Assembly: GCA_015520115.1 (NCBI GenBank)
Contig: WAQS01000086.1
Span: 1-17,523, forward strand
DNA from: Ferroglobus sp.
GTDB taxonomy: Archaea; Halobacteriota; Archaeoglobi; Archaeoglobales; Archaeoglobaceae
DNA: 17,523 nt
Direction of reading: 5' to 3'
Shown here: positions 1 through 6,222 of the stretch, in pieces
How positions within the stretch are numbered: the first letter of the stretch is position 1
Layout: every line of letters starts with the position of its first letter
Notes under the pieces: model-generated
Databases searched by the model: none
What the model was told of the DNA's origin: nothing
The model's input: the letters and a program-made list of their open reading frames with translations, nothing else
Position numbers and translations under genes: made by a program

Positions 1-1
1 G

Positions 2-142
2 GATATAATCATCGTTCTGTTGGCAATGCTCCTACCCTTTATCTCCCTGAAAAGTAGCAACCTTGCGGCTTACTTCTACTGGTTCGCTGTGACGGCACTT
101 TATCTAATCTACATCTCGATGAGGAGGTGGGAAGTTGAATAG
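2..142 (+). CDS. Small membrane protein, C-terminal part (possible symporter partner)
   Basis: An open frame enters from the left edge and ends at TAG 140-142, leaving 46 visible residues. They form two hydrophobic stretches (about residues 2-16 and 22-40) and end in a basic tail, RRWEVE, so this is the end of a small membrane protein. The symporter start overlaps its last 8 bases in another frame, which indicates one operon with translational coupling. Small two-helix proteins of the DUF3311 type often sit directly before sodium:solute symporter genes, and the aromatic FYWF stretch fits that idea. That assignment rests on position and length only; the N-terminus lies outside the window. Confidence 0.55.
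   Translation, partial: DIIIVLLAMLLPFISLKSSNLAAYFYWFAVTALYLIYISMRRWEVE
121..129 (+). promoter_or_regulatory. Ribosome binding site of the symporter gene
   Basis: GAGGAGGTG lies five bases before the TTG at 135 and is a strong match to the archaeal 16S rRNA 3' end. It sits inside the coding end of the preceding gene. It selects TTG 135 as start over later ATG codons, which would cut into the first transmembrane helix. Confidence 0.7.
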
Positions 143-1478
143 CTTCTACGCGCTTCTCATCGCTTACGTAATTGCGGGAACCGCTTTAGCGATTTATTCC
201 CGAAAGTACGGTTTCAAAACTCACGAGGAGTATTTTATAGCGGGAAGAAACGTAAGCGGAATAATCTCAGCTTTAACTTATGCCGCCACAACATATTCGG
301 CTTTTATGATGGTGGGGCTCGTCGGTTTAAGTTACGCCACTGGAGTTGGAGCTGCTGCTTTCGAGCTTTTTTATCTGGTTGGAACCCTCTTCCTCCTCTC
401 CTACTTCGCTCCGAAAATGTGGAGGTTTGCAAGGGATAACGGTGTTGTCACGCCAGCGGAGATGTTATCCAAGAAGTACGGCAAATCTGAAGGAATTCTT
501 GCATCTATCATTCCAGTTGTAGCTCTGATTCCCTACACCTCCGCTCAAATCATCGGAGTTTCGTTGATTTTGGAAAAAACTGTCGGCTTAAGCTTTCATA
601 ACGCTTTGATAATCGCTGTCTTCCTCATAGCTTTCTGGGCTTTAATAGGTGGTTTGAGGGGAGTCGCTTGGACAGACGCTGTCCAAGGAGTCATAATGCT
701 CTTAGCTGGATTTGTCGCATTAGCTTTAGCTTTAACTTTCGTTAACGGAAACGTCTTGGAAGAATCCTCTTCCCTTGGCTCCCTACTCCAAGTACCGAAC
801 AAGATTTGGACTGCTGAAAGATTCATCGCTCTGACGGTTCCGTGGTTCTTCTTCGCTTTAACAAATCCGCAGGTTGTGCAGAGAGTTTTCATTCCGAAGT
901 CGGAGAAAGATTTGAAAAAGATGGTCGTATTCTTCGGACTCTTCGGGTTAATTTACACCTTCATCGTGACCTTCATGGGAATAACCCTGAAAATTGCAAC
1001 CATTCAAGGAAACTTTCCAGAGATCAGTTACAGAGACGACGTAACCCCGGTATTCATCACCAAAATTCCGGAGTTTGCCGGGTTGATTCTCGCTTTAAGC
1101 ATTTTAGCTGCGGCGATAACTACGGCTAACTCCATAATTCTGAGCTTGGCGTCGATGATTTCGAGGGACATTCTCAAAGAAGAGGGTGTTTTCTACGGAA
1201 AGATTTTCGTCGTCATCTTATCTGTGATAGTCGGAATTTTCGCTTATTTCAGGTTCAGCTACATAGTCGAGCTCTCTGTTATGTCTTCAGCAATTCTCCT
1301 CTGCTTGCTTCCAGCCACAATTGGAGTGTTTTCGGAGAGAATTAAAAGAGCGAGAGCTTCGATAGTTGCTGGATTTATATCAGCGATTATACTCAAATTT
1401 GCCGGAGTTATGCTCTACGGGGTGTACACCTTAATAATATCTCTGCTCGTGCTTGCTGCGGAAAATATTAAAAAATAG
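135..1478 (+). CDS. Sodium:solute symporter family (SSS) transporter
   Basis: A 447-residue polytopic membrane protein with about 12-13 hydrophobic helices, expected to import a small solute, probably an organic acid or similar, with Na+. Family marks are the N-terminal EYFIAGR (residues 32-38), the signature GGLRGVAWTDAVQG (172-185), the Pro-Gln-Arg motif around 245-250, and the helix-8 sodium-site stretch ITTANS (328-333) followed by D345. Characterised members usually read STADS here, so the Na2-site serine is threonine and the following Asp is Asn. Length is slightly below the usual 480-550 because the C-terminal extension is short. Start is TTG with a strong ribosome binding site. The gene converges on the CoA-transferase pair with a 3-bp gap. 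The substrate cannot be read from the sequence; a carboxylate would suit the neighbours, but that is inference. Confidence 0.9.
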   Translation: MNSFYALLIAYVIAGTALAIYSRKYGFKTHEEYFIAGRNVSGIISALTYAATTYSAFMMVGLVGLSYATGVGAAAFELFYLVGTLFLLSYFAPKMWRFARDNGVVTPAEMLSKKYGKSEGILASIIPVVALIPYTSAQIIGVSLILEKTVGLSFHNALIIAVFLIAFWALIGGLRGVAWTDAVQGVIMLLAGFVALALALTFVNGNVLEESSSLGSLLQVPNKIWTAERFIALTVPWFFFALTNPQVVQRVFIPKSEKDLKKMVVFFGLFGLIYTFIVTFMGITLKIATIQGNFPEISYRDDVTPVFITKIPEFAGLILALSILAAAITTANSIILSLASMISRDILKEEGVFYGKIFVVILSVIVGIFAYFRFSYIVELSVMSSAILLCLLPATIGVFSERIKRARASIVAGFISAIILKFAGVMLYGVYTLIISLLVLAAENIKK

Positions 1479-1503
1479 GTGTTAGATAACTCCTTCTTTT
1501 TTC
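1459..1503. terminator. Convergent T-rich termination region
   Basis: Two genes end tail to tail with 3 bp between their stops. On the + strand, CTTCTTTTTT (1494-1503) follows the symporter stop. On the - strand the complement of 1461-1475 gives a T-rich run just after the CoA-transferase stop. Archaeal transcription commonly ends at such T-runs without a hairpin, so each transcript would end inside the other gene's coding end. Confidence 0.45.
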
Positions 1504-2786
1504 AACTCCTCCAAATCGCTCTTGTTCAGACCTAAGAACTCTTTATAGATGTAGTCGTTGTCTGCTCCAACCTTTCTGCAGACCCACTTTATTCTTCCGG
1601 GAGTCTTTTCCATTTTAGCAACAACGCTCTGGATTACAAGCTTTCCGTATTCTGGGTCTTCGATTTCCTGGAAAATTCCTCTGTCCCAGAAGTTTTCTTC
1701 CTTGAACGTTTCTATCGGCTTTAGAACTTCTCCAGCCACAGCAGTTCCTTCACCGGTGTACGCCATGAATGCATCGATGATTTCTTTAACCGTCCTCTCT
1801 CTACTCCATTTTTCTATCTCAGCCAAACAGACCGGCCAGTTTTCTGGAGTTAGCCTTTCCTTTATCGTCGGGTACTTCTCTCGCAAATCAGGTCTTCCTA
1901 TTATTTGCGTTAAAGCGTAGAAGTTTATGTCGCTGAAACCAGCCATGAAGACCATTCCGTCCTTGGCTCTTGCCAAAGTGTAAACGAAAACAGCCGGATC
2001 GAAGTTCGCAACCCTGCTTATAACCTTCCTTCTGTAGTGGTAGTACTGAATGTAGTAGTTCGTTACTTTTGCCATCGCTTCTGGCGGAGCAACGTCAATG
2101 AACTGCCCCTTACCGCTCTTCCTCCTCCAGAACAAGGCGACCATTATCCCGAAAGCCGCGAATCCTCCTCCTACATACCAGCCCATCCAGTTTCCGAGCT
2201 TCGTCGGAACCCTCGTATGCTCCGGATATTCCTCGTAATCTTCGGGAATTCCGGTCGTCCAGACTATGCCACCCATCGCCTGATCGATTACATCGTAATC
2301 TCTCATCTTCGTTTTTGCTTTAGGTCCGAAATGTCCGAAGCTGTGAATAGCGCAATAGATAAGTTTCGGATTTATCTTTCTGAGCTGTCTGTAGCCAATT
2401 CCGAGCTCGTCCATGTAACCGGGAGGATAGGTTTCTATCAGCACATCAGCTTTTTTAACGAGTTTTTTGAGCAGCTCTCTTCCCTTTTCTTTTGTTATGT
2501 CGAGGGTGATGTGGTACTTGTTCCTTCCCTCTACTATGTAAGCCAAACCCGTGTCTTTGTGCTTTATTCCAAAGGGAGTCATTTTTCTCGCTATATCTCC
2601 CTCTGGAGGTTCTATCCTTATAACCTTAGCCCCGTACTCGGCTAAAAGAGAGGAAGCGTACAATCCAGCAAAGCTTCCGTAGCTCAAATCGAGGACGACG
2701 ACATCCTCAAGAGCTTCCGGCTTTAGGTGGGCTTTTCTCGGATCGGTATTTTCCCTCGCCCAGTCAGCCCAGCTCATCTCTTCCAT
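1482..2786 (-). CDS. Class III (CaiB/BaiF) CoA-transferase subunit lacking the catalytic Asp
   Basis: A 434-residue member of the class III CoA-transferase family, which moves CoA between carboxylic acids through an aspartyl-CoA thioester. The N-terminal Rossmann half is clear (VVVLDLSYG.. at 29, YGAKVIRIEPPEGD at 51-64, DVLIETYPPG at 114-123), followed by YDVIDQAMGG (164-173) and SGKGQFIDV (224-232). The aspartate expected in the following GD-type motif is missing: the protein reads GNWMGWYVGG (198-207), with W203 at that position, confirmed as codon TGG. Its neighbour has aspartate there. The two proteins share a long C-terminal block (PGRIKW..., LEEL.K.GVI), so they are duplicated paralogs. 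This one probably serves as a non-catalytic or substrate-shaping subunit of a heteromer. The ATG start is set by GAGGTGG overlapping the upstream stop. The substrate is unknown. Confidence 0.88.
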   Translation of the reverse strand: MEEMSWADWARENTDPRKAHLKPEALEDVVVLDLSYGSFAGLYASSLLAEYGAKVIRIEPPEGDIARKMTPFGIKHKDTGLAYIVEGRNKYHITLDITKEKGRELLKKLVKKADVLIETYPPGYMDELGIGYRQLRKINPKLIYCAIHSFGHFGPKAKTKMRDYDVIDQAMGGIVWTTGIPEDYEEYPEHTRVPTKLGNWMGWYVGGGFAAFGIMVALFWRRKSGKGQFIDVAPPEAMAKVTNYYIQYYHYRRKVISRVANFDPAVFVYTLARAKDGMVFMAGFSDINFYALTQIIGRPDLREKYPTIKERLTPENWPVCLAEIEKWSRERTVKEIIDAFMAYTGEGTAVAGEVLKPIETFKEENFWDRGIFQEIEDPEYGKLVIQSVVAKMEKTPGRIKWVCRKVGADNDYIYKEFLGLNKSDLEELKKEGVI

Positions 2787-2790
2787 TCTA

Positions 2791-2797
2791 CCACCTC
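2791..2797 (-). promoter_or_regulatory. Ribosome binding site of the second CoA-transferase gene
   Basis: GAGGTGG read on the minus strand, four bases before ATG 2786 and overlapping the stop codon of the upstream subunit (2796-2798). This supports co-translation of the two subunits from one mRNA. Confidence 0.65.
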
Positions 2798-4145
2798 ACG
2801 GATAGAACAAACCGCTCTTACCATCCCAATCCTTGGGCGGACAGCTCCAAGGTACGTTTTCGTCCCACTTGCCTATGACGCCCTTCTTGTAAAGCTCCTC
2901 AAGCTCTTCCTTCGTTAATCCAAGCAGTCTTATGAAAACGTGCTCGTTGTCGATACCATTCGGTCGAGCAGCCCATTTAATTCTCCCCGGACTTTCGCTC
3001 AGCTTTGGAACTGGACTAACCTCAGCAAGTTCTCCAAAAATCGGATCTTCGTGAATCCAGATTGATTTCCTTGCTCTCCAGTGCTCGTCCTCGTACTGAT
3101 CCTTCGAACTCATAACCTTGGCAGCTGAAAATCCGAACTTTTCAGCTTTCTCTATGATCTCGTTTACGGTCTTATCCTTAGCCCAGCTGTGTAAAGCTTC
3201 GTAAATCACCTTCTGATTCTCCTCCTTCAACCTCTCCTCTACGCTTGCGTACTTCTCGAACAGGTCCATTCTACCCATAGCCTCACACAACCCCATGAAC
3301 TCGTCCTCGCTGAAAGCTGCGACAGCAACAAAACCGTCCTTCACTTTTACGATGTCCGAAGGAACTATCGCCACATCTCTGTTTCCAGTCCTCTCCCTGT
3401 TCTTTCCGGTGAGATAGATGTAAAGCCAGGTCCAGTCCATGTTTCTGATCAAGTTCTCAGCTTGCGGATGATCGATGTACTGACCCTCTCCTGTTTTCTC
3501 TCTCCAGTACAAAGCTACCATAACGGCAAAAGCACCCATCAAAGCTCCGTAGTAATCGCCAATCCAAGCTCCGGCTTTTAACGGAATCGCATCAGGAAAA
3601 CCGGTAATCTCTATTAATCCAGAAGTTGCCTGAGCTACCGCATCGTAGCTCGGTCTCATCGTCCAAGGACCCCATTGACCGAAGCCGGACATGCTTATGT
3701 AAACGAGCCTCGGGTTTATCTTGCTGAGCTGTCTGTAGCCGAGACCCCATCTGTCGAGAGTTCCGGGACGATAATTCTCGACAAGAACGTCGCATTTCCT
3801 AACAAGCCTGTAAATCAGCTCCTTTCCTTCAGGAGTCCTCATGTCAATAGCGACGTGGTACTTGCTGTTGTTCGTAGCCTCAAATCCTGCGGCAAGAACT
3901 CCTTTGTGGAAATCCGCAAAAGGCGTAAGAGGTCTCATCGTATCTCCTCTTCCCGGCATTTCCACGTGAATCACTTCAGCCCCGAATTCAGCCAAGTACG
4001 TTGCAACCATTGGTCCGAAGATTAACGTTCCAACGTCAAGAACTCTTATCCCCTTAAGTGGCTCGGGTTTTTCGAAGATCTCTTCGGGGTTCATGAGTTC
4101 CCTAATAAATTCGGTGTAGGGCAAACTTTCAATGTCTTTCTCCAA
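2796..4145 (-). CDS. Class III (CaiB/BaiF) CoA-transferase, catalytic subunit
   Basis: A 449-residue class III CoA-transferase and the first gene of a two-gene operon. The Rossmann half (IRVLDVGTLIFGP 33-45, FGAEVIHVEMPGRGD 54-68, CDVLVENYRPG 118-128), YDAVAQATSG (167-176), the motif WIGDYYGALMG (194-204) with the expected nucleophile D197, and TGEGQYID (218-225) are all present. The enzyme would activate a carboxylic acid using a CoA thioester such as succinyl-CoA, forming an aspartyl-CoA intermediate on D197. The partner encoded 9 bp downstream has Trp at the matching site, so this is probably the active half of a heteromer. Start is TTG 4145, preceded by a ten-base perfect anti-16S match. 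The C-terminus is about 20 residues longer than in the partner, with a Pro/Trp-rich tail. Homologs act on carnitine, oxalate, benzylsuccinate, phenyllactate and bile acids; the sequence alone does not choose among them. Confidence 0.92.
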   Translation of the reverse strand: MEKDIESLPYTEFIRELMNPEEIFEKPEPLKGIRVLDVGTLIFGPMVATYLAEFGAEVIHVEMPGRGDTMRPLTPFADFHKGVLAAGFEATNNSKYHVAIDMRTPEGKELIYRLVRKCDVLVENYRPGTLDRWGLGYRQLSKINPRLVYISMSGFGQWGPWTMRPSYDAVAQATSGLIEITGFPDAIPLKAGAWIGDYYGALMGAFAVMVALYWREKTGEGQYIDHPQAENLIRNMDWTWLYIYLTGKNRERTGNRDVAIVPSDIVKVKDGFVAVAAFSEDEFMGLCEAMGRMDLFEKYASVEERLKEENQKVIYEALHSWAKDKTVNEIIEKAEKFGFSAAKVMSSKDQYEDEHWRARKSIWIHEDPIFGELAEVSPVPKLSESPGRIKWAARPNGIDNEHVFIRLLGLTKEELEELYKKGVIGKWDENVPWSCPPKDWDGKSGLFYP

Positions 4146-4149
4146 GTTT

Positions 4150-4159
4150 GATCACCTCC
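4150..4159 (-). promoter_or_regulatory. Very strong ribosome binding site of the CoA-transferase operon
   Basis: GGAGGTGATC on the minus strand, four bases before TTG 4145, matches the complement of the archaeal 16S rRNA tail over ten bases. This fixes the unusual TTG start. It contrasts with most other first genes in the window, which have no such motif. Confidence 0.75.
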
Positions 4160-4185
4160 GCTCTGTAAACAATGGTAATTGAAAA

Positions 4186-4204
4186 CAATTTAAATTTTTT
4201 CAAA
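4186..4204 (-). promoter_or_regulatory. Predicted promoter of the CoA-transferase operon
   Basis: On the minus strand a purine run (GAAAAAA, 4195-4201) like a BRE is followed by TTTAAATT, a TATA-like box centred near 4191. Transcription would begin around 4165, giving a leader of about 20 nt that holds the ribosome binding site. A 5-bp inverted repeat AATTG-AAAA-CAATT (4177-4190) overlaps the box and could bind a regulator. Confidence 0.5.
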
Positions 4205-4232
4205 ACCTTTTTAGCCACTATACCATGGTTTT

Positions 4233-4263
4233 AATACAATTTGTATTTGGAAAACGTTTTAAC
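4233..4263 (+). promoter_or_regulatory. Palindrome and predicted promoter of the deacetylase-fold gene
   Basis: AATACAATTTGTATT (4233-4247) is a perfect 7+7 bp palindrome with a single central base, typical of a dimeric regulator site. Right after it, GGAAAACGTTTTAAC (4249-4263) looks like a BRE plus TATA box, placing the transcription start near the GTG at 4285. CAATTTGT from the palindrome recurs at 4279-4286. This arrangement argues against translation from the ATG at 4225. Confidence 0.45.
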
Positions 4264-4284
4264 TTCTGCAACTTCACTCAATTT

Positions 4285-5121
4285 GTGAAGCCAACGGGAG
4301 TATTTTATCACATAAGTTTTAGCAGAAGGAGCTACTTAACTGTCGGCACAAGACTCAAAGATTTTCCAGAAGCTTTCGAAGAGCTGAAGAGCTTCGAAAA
4401 CTTCAAATTGATCGAGTGTCCGGAGGTTGACGAAGAATTAATTTTGAAGGTTCACGAGCCAGAGTTGCTTGAGGGTGTCAAGGCTGATCCTTTATGCTCC
4501 ACCGCTTGGCACTCTGCCGGAGGGGTTGTTAAAGCAACTGAAATGGTTTACGAAGGAGAACTCAGAAACGCTTTCTGCTACATAGGAGCTGGAGGACATC
4601 ACTCCGGAAGGAGGATCTTCTGGGGGTATTGCTGCTTCAACGATGTCGTTTTAGCCATAACCAACATCAGAGAAAAGCACAGCGATGCAAAATTCGCAAT
4701 TGTCGACACGGATGCTCACCACGGAGACGGGACGAGAGAACTCGTTAAGGACGACGGTAAGGTTCTGCACTACTGCATTTGTGCAAGCGACTTCGAAAGT
4801 CCGGATGGTCTGAAAATAGACAGAAGCTATATCGGACTGAGCAGAAGGGAGTACGTGGACTTGGTTAGAGAATTTGCTGAAAGAGCTGAAGAGTTCTCCC
4901 CCGACTTGATTTTCTGGTACTTCGGACATGACACTCACGTCGGAGATTACGGAGACATAGGGCTGACGGTAAATGAGTACGTGGAGATAGCGAAAATAGT
5001 CAAAGAGGCGACAAAGAAAATCTGCGATGAAAAGCTCGTCGTCGTTCTTGGGGGAGGAAGCGTTCCCTATATAGCAAAAATTTCTACCCTTTCAATAATC
5101 AAAGAGCTTCTCAAACCCTAA
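4285..5121 (+). CDS. Histone deacetylase superfamily (arginase/deacetylase fold) protein
   Basis: A 278-residue protein if it starts at GTG 4285 (298 from ATG 4225). It belongs to the zinc-dependent HDAC/AcuC/acetylpolyamine amidohydrolase family. Visible marks are GAGGHHSG with the catalytic His pair 105-106, CCFND, the metal site DTDAHHGDG (D141, D143, H145), and the third metal ligand D216 in FGHDTHVGD. The C-terminal GGGY motif is changed to GGGS (S259), so the tyrosine that polarises the substrate carbonyl is missing, as it is in vertebrate class IIa HDACs, where it is His. Bacterial AcuC and LdaA deacetylate acyl-CoA synthetases. Divergence from a CoA-transferase operon would suit a similar role, but the altered active site leaves activity open. 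GTG 4285 is chosen because a TATA-like box lies 22-29 bp upstream, suggesting a leaderless mRNA. Confidence 0.85.
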   Translation: MKPTGVFYHISFSRRSYLTVGTRLKDFPEAFEELKSFENFKLIECPEVDEELILKVHEPELLEGVKADPLCSTAWHSAGGVVKATEMVYEGELRNAFCYIGAGGHHSGRRIFWGYCCFNDVVLAITNIREKHSDAKFAIVDTDAHHGDGTRELVKDDGKVLHYCICASDFESPDGLKIDRSYIGLSRREYVDLVREFAERAEEFSPDLIFWYFGHDTHVGDYGDIGLTVNEYVEIAKIVKEATKKICDEKLVVVLGGGSVPYIAKISTLSIIKELLKP

Positions 5122-5122
5122 C

Positions 5123-6187
5123 CTATTTGGCGTAGATCGTAACTACATCCCCATCTTCGAGAACGTGATCCAATCCAACCCTCTGCCCGTCGAATTTCAC
5201 GCTCTTTCCCCATACTTTGGCGTATCTGAAATTCTCGACCATATCTCTGTGCAATCTTCTGCAAACGTCCTCGACTTTCGCTCCTTTTCTCAAAATCATC
5301 GGTTCCTCCTCAACCTTTCCACCCGGAGGTTTAAGGAAAACTCTGATGAACTCAAGTTTTTTGTATATTTCTTCTACAAGCCTGTCGAGGTTTATCCTCT
5401 TCTCGGCAGAAACCGGTATGGCATCTTTCGGAATTTCCGCATTCGGGTATAGATCGATTTTGTTCACAACCGTTATTGCTGGAACGTAAACCCTGTTGTC
5501 AAGGATAGCATCTATCAACCTGTCTATCGTCACGTCCTCCCTGATTAAAATCTCCCCGCTGTGAATTTTGTACTCTCTGAGTATGGACTTTATCGTTTCC
5601 TCGCTCAGGGAAAGTTTGACGGTGGATTTTATGTTTATCCCTCCCGTGACAGTCTTTTTTATGTAAACCTCGGGCTTTTTCTCGTTCAATCTGAAACCTG
5701 CATTGTAAAGCTCCCTCTTGACGAGGTCGATCGTGTGAACGCTGAAAACGTCAGCTACGATGACGATGAGATCCGCAACTCTTATAGCCGAGAGAATTTC
5801 CCTCCCCCTTCCTCTTCCCTGAGAAGCACCCTCTATAACTCCGGGAACGTCTATTATCTGAATCTTCGCTCCTTTGTATTCGAGCATTCCGGGGGTTGGT
5901 TTTAGAGTTGTGAAAGCGTAATCAGCAACTTCGCTTTTCGCTCCAGTTAAAGCGTTGAGGAGTGTTGATTTTCCAACTGAAGGGTAGCCGACTAAAACGA
6001 CTGTAGCATCTCCCTCCTTTTTTATCGCATAAGCTTCTCCGCTCTTCTTCCTCCTCTGCTTCTCAGCCTCTTCTCTAAGCCTTGCAAGCTTGGCTTTAAG
6101 CCTGCCTATGTGATGTTCGGTAGCTTTGTTGTAGGGAGTTCTCCTTATTTCCTCCTCAAGCCTTCTGATCTCCTCGGCTATGTCCAT
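5123..6187 (-). CDS. DRG/Obg-family GTP-binding protein with TGS domain
   Basis: A 354-residue GTPase of the DRG (archaeal/eukaryotic Rbg) family, cytoplasmic proteins that associate with ribosomes and RNA. In order: an N-terminal basic helical region, with LEEEIRRTPYNKAT typical of DRG; G1 GYPSVGKST (67-75); G2 TTLKPTPG (93-100); G3 DVPGVIEGASQGRGRG (113-128); an inserted domain around 150-225; NKID (242-245); SAEK (260-263); and a C-terminal TGS domain (about 281-354) ending DGDVVTIYAK. All nucleotide-binding motifs are intact and length is normal. ATG 6187 is preferred to TTG 6193 because homologs begin at about this point and a TATA-like box lies about 29 bp upstream; no Shine-Dalgarno motif is seen. 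The gene converges on the deacetylase-fold gene with 1 bp between stops. Confidence 0.94.
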   Translation of the reverse strand: MDIAEEIRRLEEEIRRTPYNKATEHHIGRLKAKLARLREEAEKQRRKKSGEAYAIKKEGDATVVLVGYPSVGKSTLLNALTGAKSEVADYAFTTLKPTPGMLEYKGAKIQIIDVPGVIEGASQGRGRGREILSAIRVADLIVIVADVFSVHTIDLVKRELYNAGFRLNEKKPEVYIKKTVTGGINIKSTVKLSLSEETIKSILREYKIHSGEILIREDVTIDRLIDAILDNRVYVPAITVVNKIDLYPNAEIPKDAIPVSAEKRINLDRLVEEIYKKLEFIRVFLKPPGGKVEEEPMILRKGAKVEDVCRRLHRDMVENFRYAKVWGKSVKFDGQRVGLDHVLEDGDVVTIYAK

Positions 6188-6210
6188 GTTCAAAGGGCTT
6201 ATTACTAATC

Positions 6211-6222
6211 GGAATAAAAATT
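6211..6222 (-). promoter_or_regulatory. Predicted promoter of the DRG GTPase gene
   Basis: AATTTTTATTCC on the minus strand, just downstream of the leuC-type stop codon, is a TATA-like box about 29 bp before ATG 6187. It implies separate, leaderless or near-leaderless transcription of the GTPase gene despite the 34-bp gap to its upstream neighbour. Confidence 0.4.

Noticed and set aside
842..1129. A 95-codon + strand frame inside the symporter gene
   Set aside because: It is an out-of-frame shadow of the transporter with low-complexity composition.
2037..2645. A 202-codon open frame on the + strand
   Set aside because: It lies wholly antisense to the well-supported CoA-transferase subunit, has no family-like motifs, no ribosome binding site and no promoter.
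4225..4284. N-terminal extension of the deacetylase-fold protein from ATG 4225
   Set aside because: The extra 20 residues do not resemble the family, the DNA holds a palindrome and TATA-like box, and there is no ribosome binding site.
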